A stretch of 64,000 nt of DNA from an uncultured Clostridia bacterium (GCA_947629095.1 CANRCK010000005.1:16577-80576); one strand, 5' to 3'. Positions 1 through 10,616 are shown, counted from the stretch's first letter. Notes: generated from the letters alone by a model not told the origin. Numbers and translations: made by a program.

Positions 1-29
1 AACAGTTCCTCGTTGACTACCAATGCCAT
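1..29 (-). CDS. 5' end of next gene in the MoxR operon (partial)
   Basis: An ATG at 29 (minus strand) opens a frame that runs off the window after nine codons, reading M-A-L-V-V-N-E-E-L. It starts 4 bp after the MoxR stop, so it is very likely co-transcribed. In many bacteria the gene after moxR encodes a DUF58 protein, but too little is visible here to identify the product. Confidence 0.4.
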
Positions 30-33
30 TAAT

Positions 34-1182
34 TTATCTCGTTTCGCTTATAAGGCGCTTTATTATGTCGTCCACCGAAAGTTTTTCGGCAACAGCGTTA
101 TAGTTAAGTTTTACCCTGTGCCTGAGTACGGGGTAAGCAAGTGCGTCTATATCGTCATAGGAGACGTTATAATTGCCGTGCATCAACGCACGTACTTTGC
201 CGCAGGTTATAAGCGCCTGCGCAGCACGCGGCGATGCGCCGTACTTTATGTACTTCTTGGCTGTCTCGGGCGAACTGTTCCGCTCGGGGTGGGAATTTGA
301 CACAAGCTCCACCGCATACTTTACCACGTCCTCTATTACGGGCACGGTCTTGGCAAGCTCACGCATCTCCATTATGGTCTCACCGTCTATTACAGCCTCC
401 GCAGTCTCATCCATGGTTATCTGCGTCATGTTTACTATTCCAACAAGCTCCTCGGTCCCGGGGAAGCCCACCAAAAGCTTGAACATAAATCTGTCCATCT
501 GCGCTTCGGGCAGGGGATATGTACCATCCTGCTCTATGGGGTTCTCCGTGGCAAGCACGAAGAACGGTTCCGACAGAGCGTATGTCTGTTTGGCAACCGT
601 TACCTTATGCTCCTGCATTACTTCAAGCATTGCCGCCTGCGTTTTGGGCGTGGCACGGTTAATTTCGTCCGCCAATATCAAATTGGAGAATATGGGTCCC
701 TTATTGAACGTCATACTCATTCTGCCCTGTAAGTCCTGCTCTATTATGTTGGTACCCGTAACGTCCGATGGCATCAAGTCGGGCGTGAACTGTATACGCG
801 AGAACGGCAGGCGCAGCGTTTTGCCAAGCGAACGCACAAGCCTGGTTTTACCCACGCCCGGCACGCCTTCGAGCAATACGTTGCCCCCGGCAATTATTGC
901 GCACAGCACGTTGTCGACAACGTCCTCCATGCCAACTATATCCTTTTGGAGTTCTGCGCGCACCTTTTCTACCGCTGCGCTGAATCTCTTCACCCTTTCA
1001 AGCGTTTCGGCAGACGCCGTGGACTCCGCTTCGGTTATCGCACGGCGGTTGTGCTTCTCCGCGGTATCCGCGGATACTTCTACCTTGGGTTCGGTGCCTT
1101 GAACTTCAGTATTTGCGTCCAAAGCGCCTTCTGAAGCCGTGGTAGGCTGTTCGGTTGCGTTTTCTTTTTTAAACTTTTTCAT
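34..1182 (-). CDS. MoxR-family AAA+ ATPase
   Basis: A 382-residue AAA+ ATPase of the MoxR class, cytoplasmic chaperone-like ATPases that usually act with von Willebrand A or membrane partner proteins. Visible are Walker A GVPGVGKT (about residues 106-113), Walker B LADEIN (about 170-175) followed by RATPKTQ, and the sensor region ATENPIEQDGTYPLPEAQMDR in two parts (ATENP, PEAQMDR). About 60 extra N-terminal residues are polar and low in complexity compared with typical MoxR proteins of about 320 residues. I chose the ATG at 1182 because GAGGAAAT lies just upstream; a start at 1227 would overlap the upstream gene. It lies 10 bp downstream of a membrane-protein gene. The substrate is unknown. 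Confidence 0.93.
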   Translation of the reverse strand: MKKFKKENATEQPTTASEGALDANTEVQGTEPKVEVSADTAEKHNRRAITEAESTASAETLERVKRFSAAVEKVRAELQKDIVGMEDVVDNVLCAIIAGGNVLLEGVPGVGKTRLVRSLGKTLRLPFSRIQFTPDLMPSDVTGTNIIEQDLQGRMSMTFNKGPIFSNLILADEINRATPKTQAAMLEVMQEHKVTVAKQTYALSEPFFVLATENPIEQDGTYPLPEAQMDRFMFKLLVGFPGTEELVGIVNMTQITMDETAEAVIDGETIMEMRELAKTVPVIEDVVKYAVELVSNSHPERNSSPETAKKYIKYGASPRAAQALITCGKVRALMHGNYNVSYDDIDALAYPVLRHRVKLNYNAVAEKLSVDDIIKRLISETR

Positions 1183-1192
1183 ATATATTTCC

Positions 1193-2722
1193 TCAATCCT
1201 CAGCAAATCCGCTGAATAAAGTTTCAAAATATGCCCTTATATGAGCTTCCTGTTCGGGGGTAAGCGTGCCGCCCCTAACATATTCCTGCATAATGGCGTA
1301 GTATCTGTTTAACAGTTCGCCGTACTTTACATATTCGCCCGAATCGGGGTCGTAAATAAGGTCGTCGCTGCCGTAAATCGTTTCGCCAGTGCCGTAGCCG
1401 CCGCCGGGGCTGTCATCGTCCCCGCTGTCGGACGGATCGGACATGGTCCCGCCGGGATTTTCGTAATCATCGTCAAACTCTTCCTCTTCCTCCGCGGGCG
1501 GCAGGTTGAACGTATTCCGCAAAAACACGTTGACATGCTTGTTTACCGCCAAAACATACGACTGCTGAGCCAACGCGCCCGAAAGCGAACTCGTAGCTGC
1601 GCCGAACACAATCTCCGCCTCGGCTACAAGTTCATCGCCCGCAAGACCGTCGTCGACCTGCTGTTTAAGCGTGTTCAATTTATCCGCAAAGTCGGTAAAA
1701 GAAACATACAGCGGGTCTGTTTGATCCACGCCGAAATTGGCAACGGCTGCCGTTATTTCCAAAATATTGCTTGAAAGAACATCGGCAGAGAATTCTTCCT
1801 CGCCCTCTATGCCCGAAAGCCCCAGGGTGCCGCGATAATTTTCCATATGCTGCGTCGCTACGGAAATTACTATATTTTCCTTATCGGCATTGAACAGCCT
1901 TACATCGTCATAGTTTTCAAAGCCGTAATTTTTATATACACCTACACCGCGCCGCACTGCACGCACCAGATATGTAAGCTTGCTTTTGCCCAACGCAGTG
2001 GAAACTTGCACATACGTGCCCGCAGTTTTCAAAACAGCCGAAACATCGTTTATTGCGGTATATACAATCCGCTCCATTTTGCTCTGCGTGTCGGCTTCCT
2101 GCAAATCGGTTAAAAGCTGCTCCAAAGTGGCAACTGCAGGGTCCTTCAACCCGTCGTCCAAACTTGACGACCGCACGTTTTGCACAAGCTCACGCACGGC
2201 TATAAGCTGAAATTCCGAAATCTGGAACTTGGGATCGGATTCCTGCGCTTTTACAGGCAACGCCGCGGCGGTAATAAACAGCGCAAGTGCAAGCACAGCC
2301 GCAAGCGCGTACTTCCAAACCAACTTAACCGCCTGTTTTACGGCTGCTCCGCCCTGCAGAACGGGCAAAGACGCCAATTTCTTTTCGGTGTCCTCCCGCT
2401 GCAATTCATAAATAGCGCCGTTGTTCCCTGCAAATTCCAAAGCGGTAGTGGCGCGCTCCCTAAGAGCGTAAGCTTTATCCAGTCTTTGCGCCGATTTTTT
2501 GCGAGTGGGATAAAATACGGCAAATGCCGCTCCCCCAAGCGCCAGCGCAACTCCCACGCCTATAAGCACATACCAACCGACGTTTAATTCACCGTGGCTT
2601 AATTTAACGCCAAGCAAAATCGCACCCACGGCTGCAAGCCCGAGCGCAATTCCGCATACAACGCTTTTTAAAACTGCATATAGGATATGTTTTTTTCTGA
2701 TTTTTTTAAAATTTTCGCCCAT
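1193..2722 (-). CDS. Membrane protein with large external domain, MoxR-linked
   Basis: A 509-residue protein of unknown function. Hydrophobic segments lie at about residues 18-40, 48-70 and 137-157; the rest (about 160-509) is likely extracytoplasmic and ends in an acidic, Gly/Ser/Asp-rich linker (about 415-450) plus a short helical tail. Between the second and third membrane segments is the motif LDKAYALRERATTALEF, which recalls the LDRR...RATALEL segment of DUF4175-like membrane proteins sometimes found beside MoxR ATPases; that resemblance is from memory and only suggestive. AGGAG precedes the ATG. The gene sits immediately upstream of moxR in the same orientation, so it is the best candidate partner or client of that ATPase. 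Confidence 0.8.
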   Translation of the reverse strand: MGENFKKIRKKHILYAVLKSVVCGIALGLAAVGAILLGVKLSHGELNVGWYVLIGVGVALALGGAAFAVFYPTRKKSAQRLDKAYALRERATTALEFAGNNGAIYELQREDTEKKLASLPVLQGGAAVKQAVKLVWKYALAAVLALALFITAAALPVKAQESDPKFQISEFQLIAVRELVQNVRSSSLDDGLKDPAVATLEQLLTDLQEADTQSKMERIVYTAINDVSAVLKTAGTYVQVSTALGKSKLTYLVRAVRRGVGVYKNYGFENYDDVRLFNADKENIVISVATQHMENYRGTLGLSGIEGEEEFSADVLSSNILEITAAVANFGVDQTDPLYVSFTDFADKLNTLKQQVDDGLAGDELVAEAEIVFGAATSSLSGALAQQSYVLAVNKHVNVFLRNTFNLPPAEEEEEFDDDYENPGGTMSDPSDSGDDDSPGGGYGTGETIYGSDDLIYDPDSGEYVKYGELLNRYYAIMQEYVRGGTLTPEQEAHIRAYFETLFSGFAED

Positions 2723-2744
2723 GCTAACTCCTGATTATACGGGT

Positions 2745-3857
2745 TTAAATTTCGTCTTTACGCGGCGGTAAATCTGCCGGCTGAGGCACGGTTACAGGCA
2801 AGGACGAAGACATTATTACCTGGCTTTGTAAAAGCCTTTTCCAATCCGAATAAGTCATGGTTGTAACTCGTATCTCAACGGAGGCACGCTCCTCCTCTTC
2901 CCCTTCCGTGTTCTGGGCTACTACCGCAAACCGCAAAGTATCTGTGCTTACCCTTTTAAAGCGCACAATTTTTTCCATATAAATAATAAACGCAGATGAA
3001 TAACCACTGTAAGAAGGTTCTCCGGTTGTGGGGTCTATAACGCCCAATTTAAGCCCGCCGCCCGCATCCGCGTCGTAGTCCGGCAGACTTATGCGGCTGC
3101 CGGCGCCGTTTCGCGCGTTGGTTATTTCAACTTCGTAAAAGTACGTAGCACTGTCAAGTTCATCCTTTACAAGCGTCACTTCGCCGACTTTAAGTACGTT
3201 CCCGTAGGTCGTTTCATCCAACCATTTGATCTGCGGTTCGGGGTCCTCATCCGCCCAACCAGCAACCGGTCCGTACTCCAAAAACCTTTTGGCTTTTTTA
3301 AGGTTTACTTCAAACGACACGGGCACGCCGACTGCAGGTTCCACCTCGGTCGATAATACCTGGTTGCAGACCTCGCAATAATATTGGGCAACGCCGTCCT
3401 TAAAGGGCAGAGCTGCCTGTATAAGCCTGCGGGTGCCCTCTGCATGGTCCTCGTATATGGCTGCGTAACAACCGGGCATTGCGCACACTTTTTTGTGCTG
3501 GGTTTCGTGACCCTCGCCGCCGGGTTGCCACTCAACCGAATCAAAATCATGCTCCTCTGTGGGCGGAATCTGATCCGTCTTGGTATAGCCGCACACTTCG
3601 CACTCATATGTGCCCTGCCCGTAAGTATAGCAAGTGGGGGCTACCTCTGTGGAAACAAGTTTAAAGTTTTGGTGAGGAGCAAATTCGCCGCGCTCGTTAC
3701 AGCCCTTGTTCAGACACTGTTTCCAATGCCCGTCTACATTGTGAGACCACTCCTCGCTCCACACGTGTTCGTCGTCCTTTTGGCTGCAAGCCGCAAAGCC
3801 TGCCGCCGCGCAGACAACCAACAGCGTAAAAAGCAAAAATATAAAATACTTTTTCAT
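2745..3857 (-). CDS. Lipoprotein with CxxC metal-ribbon-like modules
   Basis: A secreted lipoprotein of 370 residues. The N-terminus is Lys-rich, followed by a hydrophobic stretch and a lipobox (AAGFAAC), then a module rich in paired Cys and His (CLNKGC, CEVCG, CAMPGC, CEVC) of the kind repeated in many clostridial surface proteins; a related module is in the protein at 13148-14920. The C-terminal half looks like beta-sandwich sequence. There is no clear Shine-Dalgarno before either ATG (3857 or 3869). I chose 3857 because it gives the cleaner signal peptide. A terminator lies about 55 bp upstream, and I find no convincing promoter in that space, so its transcription is unclear. It precedes the moxR-linked membrane gene by 22 bp. 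Confidence 0.75.
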   Translation of the reverse strand: MKKYFIFLLFTLLVVCAAAGFAACSQKDDEHVWSEEWSHNVDGHWKQCLNKGCNERGEFAPHQNFKLVSTEVAPTCYTYGQGTYECEVCGYTKTDQIPPTEEHDFDSVEWQPGGEGHETQHKKVCAMPGCYAAIYEDHAEGTRRLIQAALPFKDGVAQYYCEVCNQVLSTEVEPAVGVPVSFEVNLKKAKRFLEYGPVAGWADEDPEPQIKWLDETTYGNVLKVGEVTLVKDELDSATYFYEVEITNARNGAGSRISLPDYDADAGGGLKLGVIDPTTGEPSYSGYSSAFIIYMEKIVRFKRVSTDTLRFAVVAQNTEGEEEERASVEIRVTTMTYSDWKRLLQSQVIMSSSLPVTVPQPADLPPRKDEI

Positions 3858-3912
3858 TTTAATATACATATGCGCAAAATCTGCGCGCCGCCTTCAAGGA
3901 CGGTACTTCTTT

Positions 3913-3949
3913 AAAAAGATTTGCCCCCGTGCGGTATCCGCACGGGGGC
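3913..3949 (-). terminator. Rho-independent terminator of the giant lipoprotein gene
   Basis: A perfect 12-bp stem (GCCCCCGTGCGG and its complement) with a 3-nt loop is followed on the minus strand by AAATCTTTTT. It lies about 67 bp beyond the stop of the 2199-residue lipoprotein gene. Confidence 0.85.
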
Positions 3950-4016
3950 GGATTGTGCCTAAGACGATTTTTCATAATTTATGAAGAAAAGTCCGGCGAG
4001 TTTCAAATTTGTTAGG

Positions 4017-7000
4017 TTACGCCTTGGGCGTCCTTATGATTACTACAGTCACTTCGCTGTCGGCCTTAACCGCAAGTTTTCCGAAGAATATAGCCAATGC
4101 GCCCGTACCTGTGGTAGAAACACTTAAATTCTGCGGGGTGCTATTAGTTCTCATTTGGTTTGTCAACCGAACGCCTGCGCTTACAGCGCCTTCCGGTTTG
4201 TAGTGGTGGTTATTCACTACAACGTTCCAACGATAGTCAGATGAACTTGAAAGGTTCAGTTCAGTGCCTTGAAGCTGTATTGTGTATTTATATGCGTCCG
4301 TGTTGAATTTCTCGGCAAAGTAGAAGTTTACTTCGGCCTCTTCGCAAAGTTCCGCCTTGGTCACATTAAAGGTGAACGTAAACTTGTTCTCGTCCTCCGC
4401 GTCCTTTTTCATCTTCAAATCGTCGGAAACGGTATCAAGAATGGTCACCTTTACTTCGCCCTTATATTCGGGGTCGCCGCAGTAGAAAAGGAGATATTTA
4501 ATGTCCGTAAGGCAAACCAACGTAGTGTAGTTGCCCATATGGGACACATTTACATTGTCGGCGGAGGAGCTGGCTAAGTTCGGATTAAGGAACTCAATAA
4601 CCATATACGAGGAAGTGGTGCCGGAGGGCAAAGGTGCCTTTTGAGGGTCTGCCGCTTCTAACTTTATCTGGTAGAGACCTTCCTGCACTCCCGCCGAGGG
4701 TTTGAATTCGAACATCCTCTTCTGCCCGGAAATCTTGCTTGTGCCGTCTATCTTGAACGTTACGGCCTTATCGGCGCCAACGTCCAAAGTGGTGCTTTCG
4801 TCAAGCAATGCACAGTTCACATAGAACGTATGTGAATAACTGCAGTTGTCGGCTTTGAACGTAAGGATTATTGTTCCTTCGGTCTTTGTAAAGCGTACTT
4901 TCAAGTACTGGGGCTTGGGATCTTGCTTCGCCGACAAAGCATCAAAGTCAATTTGACCCTCTTTTATTGTAAGGTCGCCGGAGAACGTAAGCGTTGCGCC
5001 CTCGTCGGTATGGTTACTGCTGGCTACATACTGGCTGCTTATATACAGCAGATAGTCCTTGTCAAGCAATACGTCTTTATAATTTAAAACGTATTCTGTT
5101 CTGGCACCATTAGCGGCGCTAACGGATAAATTTTTGCCGCCGTCCAAGTTGTATGCCGTTCTGAATATAAATTCTATGGTGATATCCTTGGTCGCCGTGG
5201 AAGTTATTTTAAACTTTCCACTGTCGAAACAGCTTGCCAATTCGGCATAGAAACTGTATGTTCCATCGGAATTCTTAACGGGATTGGCAAACTCAACTAC
5301 GCCCGGTGTGGCAATTGTATCGCCGATAGTGAAAATGATTTTCTTGCCTGAAAGATCTTCGTTGTCGGTGGGCGTTACGTGCAGTTCGACCTGTTTGCCG
5401 CTTATGCCGCTTACGCCGAGCGCGTACAGAGTTCCGCCTGCTTTAAGCACGGCATTGTTTTCGTTCTCTGCGGGTTTTGCCGTATTTTTAAGCCGCACGT
5501 CCAACACAAACGCAACGTTTACCTTAACGCCCGTGAGCGCAGCCGAGCTTGTGATGCTGAACAACGGGTTTTCAAGCGCAACCGAAAGAATGTATCCCTC
5601 GTCGCCCGCTACAAACTGCAGAGATTTATCGCTACCGTCATACTTTAAGGTTATTGTAGTTCCTTCGGGAATTGCGGATTCTGCCGAAAGAGTAAATTTG
5701 TACATTATGTTGCCATCGACGCGCGCCGTTGCAGGCGTGGTGACATTGAGGGCAAACGACCTCTCGGTAGCTGCTTTCATGTCGCCTAACGTAATGTCAA
5801 CGCTCTGATTTGAAGCGGTGGCACTCGGCATGTTTATTGTGGCAAGAGCTATAATGTGCAGGGTTATCTCTTCGTCAGTATCCGAAGTGCAGGATACCGA
5901 ATATACGGGAGTGCCCGTCTCCAATGTGAAAGTATCGAGCTTGTATCCGTTTTCCTTTGTAAACTCAAAGGTCTTGGACGAAGAATATGTAAGGGTTATT
6001 GTGCCTGCGTCGCCGTCTGTTACGGTGAACCATATCCTGTAAAGCTGATTTGCTCCCTTTGTAAGGGTTGTGTCGGGAGTAACGTCAGTCTCACTGAGGT
6101 GAGGCACGGTAAACTTAGTACCCTCTTCCGAAGTGTCGAATACCTTTGCCTCGTACGGGATAGCGTACAGCGTTACTTCCAAATCCTCTTCGGCGTCCGT
6201 GGTTATTGTACACTCGTAGGCAGCAAACCTACCTTTCTTTATGATATAGCCGTGTGCGGCGTCAAGAGTGTGCGTGGTTGTGCCCGATTTAAGCGTTACG
6301 GTTGCGTTTTTGCCCTGGGGCAGGGTGGCCTTTATGGTGTAGTCAAGGGTTTTCACCATTCCGGCGCCCATCTTAAAGGTTACGCCGTCGGCGCCCGCGG
6401 GCACCTTGATTTTGAAATCCTTTCCTGAGTCAATCATTTTATCTTCGGGAGAGGAAACAAGCTCTATCCAAACATCCACCGACCAGAAGTCGTAACCGCT
6501 GTTATACAGATTCCAGTATCCCTTATCGTTGCCTATTACGGGGAAAATCATCTCGTTGGGATTATCGGGATTGATATAGGGCTCGCCATCCTTTACGGGA
6601 CCGGTATAATAAGTGTTTTGCGCGTATTGGAACGAAGGGAAGCTCATTGCGCTGTCCTTCAAAACGTGCAGCTTGTATTTTGCGTCAGGCCATACGCTTA
6701 CACCAAACCTCAAACGACGGTCCATAGCGGTCAGGAAGCCGCGTCCCTCTACGGGAACGTTCACGTGTTCACCGCCCGGAACAACCGTGTCGGCTCCTTG
6801 CTTAACAACTTTAAGCCCGATGGTGAACGGCTTAACGTTTGAGAATTTGGAAAGGTCTATGGTTATCTTGGGTGCAGGCGTAAGTTCATAATACATTACA
6901 TATCCAACATAGATATTGTGCCTGTCATCGCCCTCACCGTAGCTTTCGGCCTCGCTGTAAACAAGGTTTACGTTCACCTGCTGCGTTCTGCCGCCCTGGT

Positions 7001-10000
7001 TGAGCGGAACTACAAGCGTAAAGGGCTTTTCGTACTTGTAATTACCGAAGTCGGCTATGAATTTGAAAGTTCCGCTGGAAACATTCATTGCAGACGACCC
7101 TTGGATAACAACGTCGGTATATTTAGTTGCGTCGATTTCCAAGTCCACAAAGTCTGCGCCGGGAACAAGGTTGGCATTGGAGTGCACTATTTCACGCCAT
7201 ACGGCAGTGAGCACAACGTCCTTAGCGGGCATTTCAAACGTGTCGCCCGGGAGCAAGGTCTTTTCTTCGGTGCCGTCTACATACTTCCAGCCGAAGAAGG
7301 TGTGATCTTTCCAGGTATAGTTGCATGCGGAAACAGTTACGGTATCACCGGGTTCACGACCCATCTGCGCAGCGGTTGTGCCGGTTGCGTTGTCGTCGCC
7401 CTTTGCATACGTCACGTTATATACGCGGTGCATGCTTATTATCATTGCTTCAACAACTTTCTGGCTTCCGCCGTCGAAGAAGTACATTGATTTTTCGCCT
7501 TCTACAAAGGTATAGGTGCCCGTAGCGGAACCACCGATTATGTAGGAAGCGTCTACCGCCTTATCGGAAAGAGCTTTTACAACAGTGCCTATTTTTGAAG
7601 ATTTAGCTTTTATGTCTATTTTATAAGTTCCGGGCACAAGATCCTCGGGTAACTTAACCTTGAACAGGTTGGGATCTTCCTCGCCGTTTATGTTTACATA
7701 CTGGTTAACGGGAATGAACATTTCGGTATCGTCTACCGCGATCGTTACTTCCTCGTACTTGGCAAGTGTTATTTCAGCCGTAATTCCGTCATATTCCGCG
7801 TCCATTGTGGGGAATACAATCGACTTGGTATCTGCGCCCACGGTTATGAACGCCGTGTACGTGTATGTTTCGTCCTCCGAAACGCTTTCAACAAAGTAGC
7901 AGGTCCAGTCACCAACCGTTACGGACAGAGTTGTAAGCTGCCTGTCGCCCGTGAATACGGTGAGTACGTAGGAGCCAGACTCTATTCCGTCGGCAAGCGA
8001 CACAATAGTTTCGGTGTACAAGTTGGTATCCAGCGCGGCAGTAACTTTGCCGTCTGCGCCCAGCCCGAGCTTGTTATCAACCGCGTTGGAGGTGATTTTA
8101 CGCCACTGTGCTGTTACATATAAGTCTGCGCCTTGCACTGTAATTCTGTCGTTCGGAGCGGCGGGAAGCGGCTCTTCAAGACCTTCATAGGTGTACAGCC
8201 AGCCATCGAACAGATATCCTTCTTTCTGGAACCTGGTAACGGATACGGGGGCAACCATATGTGCTGATCCGTTTTGATAATACTGATACGTTGAACCGGC
8301 GTATACCCAGGTATTGCCTGCGCCGTCGTCGTATATTGCAAGGTAACGGATGGGCTTTTCAACCACTTTGACTTTGGCGGTTACAATTTCGTCGCCGTCG
8401 TAAACGAGTGTGAAGCCGGGTATTTCGTTGGATTTAACCGTGCTCTGGTTCAAAGTATACAACGCGCAGGAAAGCGTGTCGCCGGAAAGCTCATTTGCTG
8501 TCTTTTTGGCAAAGAGACCTTGCAGGTTGTATTGAGGCTTTGAAGGATCATTGGTGAAATTATAATTATATGTATATGCCGTAATCTTTTCAACGCCGTC
8601 GGGCAAGGTTACGGAAATTTCGTAAGAAACATAGGCGCGCCACAAATTGAGATAGGAGCCAAACAGGGCAAGGTTGCCGCAGGGTTGCTGCAGGGCACCG
8701 TTTGAGGGGTTGCCGCTGTTCATATCGGTGGTGTTTATCCACGAAGAGGGATATACGGGTATTTCGAACTCGCCCTTGGTATCTATATATTGCTTTTCCT
8801 GATAGTCGTTATCCGACTTTTCCAACTCAAAGGTAAGGAAAATCTTTTCGTCGGCCCCCGCCTTCCAGCCGGTATTCTCATTGATTTGGTGAGCAACGGA
8901 AATTTCGCCGCCGTTGTAGTAGAGATAGCCGGAGACGGTGTTGGTATCACCCTCGCGGAACAGGTTGAATACACGAAGGCGACCTTTTGTATCGGCGGCG
9001 TTGCCCCAGAATACAAAGCCGTTTACAGCAGCTATTTTGTCAAGGTCAATCCTGTCTGTATCAACCGTGGTGGAGAGTTTGTACCAGCCCTCTTCAAGAC
9101 CCTTTACAACGGGTATGGTTACGTATTTGCCGCCCGTGTATTGCGATGTGCTGGCTTTTTCGATTTGTACCTCGTAGCCGTTTTCGGCGCCGGGCGCAAG
9201 CTTTTCATTGGGATCGTAAGTTACAAGCAGAAGCACCCATTCGTTTCCTTCAAGCACTTCTTCGGAAGCCTTAAAGAGACCATGCTCGCCCGCGTCCTTT
9301 AAGAACGAAAGTAATTCATCGTCAAGCGGATACAGACCCTTGGAGTCCGTTTTCGCGCAATATGCCGACAAAAGCGTATAATAAAGGTGACGGGTCCAGG
9401 TATTGGTAACCTCGTCCGTAAGCACCTCATAAGAGAAGTAATCCTTTGTTGTTTCGTCCGTAATTATCTCGGATATGGATTGACCGCCGAGAGCGCGCTC
9501 CATGGCATAGCCCAAAGCAACGTATACGGTTTTATCGTTATAGGTGTATGCGCCGGAGGTCTTGGTAAGGCTCTCCTCGTCAAACTCTGTGCCAAGCTTG
9601 TCGTCCGCAACAACAAATTCCACATCTTGACTGGGATGGTCCTGCGGCTTGGTCAAGCCTTCCTTAGGCGAAGGAACTACGTCCTCGTCATATTTTTTTG
9701 CCTGTATTAAGCTGATGGTGTAGGCGCTGGGAGCGCTTTCAAAATCCAAAGCAATTGGCTCGGCTATCTTTTCATACGTTTCGGGAATGGTGGTATCTGT
9801 TACCGTAAGCTGATAGTCAACGTCCTTCTTGGCAAAAACGAATTTTACCGTGCCGTCGGTGCCGGTTTTTTCCTTTTGAATGGTTACTGCCTGCGATGTG
9901 CCCACGGGCGCGTATTGCAGGGATATTTCAACGTCCGCCACGGGATTTTCGGTGTTATCCTGCACCGTTACCGTGTATTTAACGGGCGTGCGAAGCGTAA

Positions 10001-10616
10001 CCGTTACGCTTTTTTCCGCAGAGGTTGCGTTGATTACAGGCTCGTCGCCGTAAGGTATGCCGTATTCCTCTTTGGATTGTTCTGCCACGCCTATATAGAA
10101 CGTGGTTACGGCGGATACGTCAAGGTAGGCTTCCGCTGTCCCGCGCGAACCCGTACGTACGGTACGCGCAACATGCTTTTCGCCACCCGATATGTAGTAT
10201 ATTTCAAGATTTACGCCCGTGGTAATAGGCGCGCTTTGATCGTTCTGCGCCGTTACCGTATAGCGGACATATTCTTTAAAATCTCCGCCCGTGAGGGGTT
10301 CAAGATAGAGCTTGCCACCCGTGAAAGTTACGCTGACGTATTTTACGGAATCGACCGTAATTACGGTTATATCCGTTATATCGCCACCGTTTAAAGCCGT
10401 TATATCGCCCGTGATGTCGACATACCAGTCTTCAAGCGTTTTTGCGTCACTTCCCGCAGCTTCGGAGTACTGTTGGTAGATTGCCTTGTACTGGTCGCTT
10501 ATCTGAAGTTGTTGAGAGGGTCCATCCCCTGTTGTACAACCGAAAAGACCAATTCCGCCGGCAATGACGCACAGCACCGCAAGCATAGCCAGAATGACTT
10601 GTTTGAGATGTTTCAT
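4017..10616 (-). CDS. Giant surface lipoprotein with Cna-B-like and InlB B-repeat modules
   Basis: A 2199-residue predicted lipoprotein. A hydrophobic signal ends in the lipobox GGIGLFGC (Cys about 27), so it should be lipid-anchored to the outer face of the membrane. Residues about 118-190 and 212-272 resemble Cna-B-like beta-sandwich domains. Two InlB B-repeat (Flg_new) modules with the FDGWLY.../FFGWKY... and ...AQWRKI/AVWREI signatures lie at about 759-840 and 1065-1140. The remainder is a long series of Thr/Val/Lys-rich beta-strand modules with no enzyme motif that I recognise. GGAGAT precedes the ATG at 10616. It has its own consensus promoter and terminator, so it is monocistronic. It is probably an adhesin or surface scaffold; its position beside the McrB-like membrane operon may be functional. 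Confidence 0.85.
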   Translation of the reverse strand: MKHLKQVILAMLAVLCVIAGGIGLFGCTTGDGPSQQLQISDQYKAIYQQYSEAAGSDAKTLEDWYVDITGDITALNGGDITDITVITVDSVKYVSVTFTGGKLYLEPLTGGDFKEYVRYTVTAQNDQSAPITTGVNLEIYYISGGEKHVARTVRTGSRGTAEAYLDVSAVTTFYIGVAEQSKEEYGIPYGDEPVINATSAEKSVTVTLRTPVKYTVTVQDNTENPVADVEISLQYAPVGTSQAVTIQKEKTGTDGTVKFVFAKKDVDYQLTVTDTTIPETYEKIAEPIALDFESAPSAYTISLIQAKKYDEDVVPSPKEGLTKPQDHPSQDVEFVVADDKLGTEFDEESLTKTSGAYTYNDKTVYVALGYAMERALGGQSISEIITDETTKDYFSYEVLTDEVTNTWTRHLYYTLLSAYCAKTDSKGLYPLDDELLSFLKDAGEHGLFKASEEVLEGNEWVLLLVTYDPNEKLAPGAENGYEVQIEKASTSQYTGGKYVTIPVVKGLEEGWYKLSTTVDTDRIDLDKIAAVNGFVFWGNAADTKGRLRVFNLFREGDTNTVSGYLYYNGGEISVAHQINENTGWKAGADEKIFLTFELEKSDNDYQEKQYIDTKGEFEIPVYPSSWINTTDMNSGNPSNGALQQPCGNLALFGSYLNLWRAYVSYEISVTLPDGVEKITAYTYNYNFTNDPSKPQYNLQGLFAKKTANELSGDTLSCALYTLNQSTVKSNEIPGFTLVYDGDEIVTAKVKVVEKPIRYLAIYDDGAGNTWVYAGSTYQYYQNGSAHMVAPVSVTRFQKEGYLFDGWLYTYEGLEEPLPAAPNDRITVQGADLYVTAQWRKITSNAVDNKLGLGADGKVTAALDTNLYTETIVSLADGIESGSYVLTVFTGDRQLTTLSVTVGDWTCYFVESVSEDETYTYTAFITVGADTKSIVFPTMDAEYDGITAEITLAKYEEVTIAVDDTEMFIPVNQYVNINGEEDPNLFKVKLPEDLVPGTYKIDIKAKSSKIGTVVKALSDKAVDASYIIGGSATGTYTFVEGEKSMYFFDGGSQKVVEAMIISMHRVYNVTYAKGDDNATGTTAAQMGREPGDTVTVSACNYTWKDHTFFGWKYVDGTEEKTLLPGDTFEMPAKDVVLTAVWREIVHSNANLVPGADFVDLEIDATKYTDVVIQGSSAMNVSSGTFKFIADFGNYKYEKPFTLVVPLNQGGRTQQVNVNLVYSEAESYGEGDDRHNIYVGYVMYYELTPAPKITIDLSKFSNVKPFTIGLKVVKQGADTVVPGGEHVNVPVEGRGFLTAMDRRLRFGVSVWPDAKYKLHVLKDSAMSFPSFQYAQNTYYTGPVKDGEPYINPDNPNEMIFPVIGNDKGYWNLYNSGYDFWSVDVWIELVSSPEDKMIDSGKDFKIKVPAGADGVTFKMGAGMVKTLDYTIKATLPQGKNATVTLKSGTTTHTLDAAHGYIIKKGRFAAYECTITTDAEEDLEVTLYAIPYEAKVFDTSEEGTKFTVPHLSETDVTPDTTLTKGANQLYRIWFTVTDGDAGTITLTYSSSKTFEFTKENGYKLDTFTLETGTPVYSVSCTSDTDEEITLHIIALATINMPSATASNQSVDITLGDMKAATERSFALNVTTPATARVDGNIMYKFTLSAESAIPEGTTITLKYDGSDKSLQFVAGDEGYILSVALENPLFSITSSAALTGVKVNVAFVLDVRLKNTAKPAENENNAVLKAGGTLYALGVSGISGKQVELHVTPTDNEDLSGKKIIFTIGDTIATPGVVEFANPVKNSDGTYSFYAELASCFDSGKFKITSTATKDITIEFIFRTAYNLDGGKNLSVSAANGARTEYVLNYKDVLLDKDYLLYISSQYVASSNHTDEGATLTFSGDLTIKEGQIDFDALSAKQDPKPQYLKVRFTKTEGTIILTFKADNCSYSHTFYVNCALLDESTTLDVGADKAVTFKIDGTSKISGQKRMFEFKPSAGVQEGLYQIKLEAADPQKAPLPSGTTSSYMVIEFLNPNLASSSADNVNVSHMGNYTTLVCLTDIKYLLFYCGDPEYKGEVKVTILDTVSDDLKMKKDAEDENKFTFTFNVTKAELCEEAEVNFYFAEKFNTDAYKYTIQLQGTELNLSSSSDYRWNVVVNNHHYKPEGAVSAGVRLTNQMRTNSTPQNLSVSTTGTGALAIFFGKLAVKADSEVTVVIIRTPKA

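Noticed and set aside
173..1102. 309-codon plus-strand frame opposite moxR
   Set aside because: Mirror frame of a clearly real AAA+ gene with all motifs; no start signal and no recognisable product.
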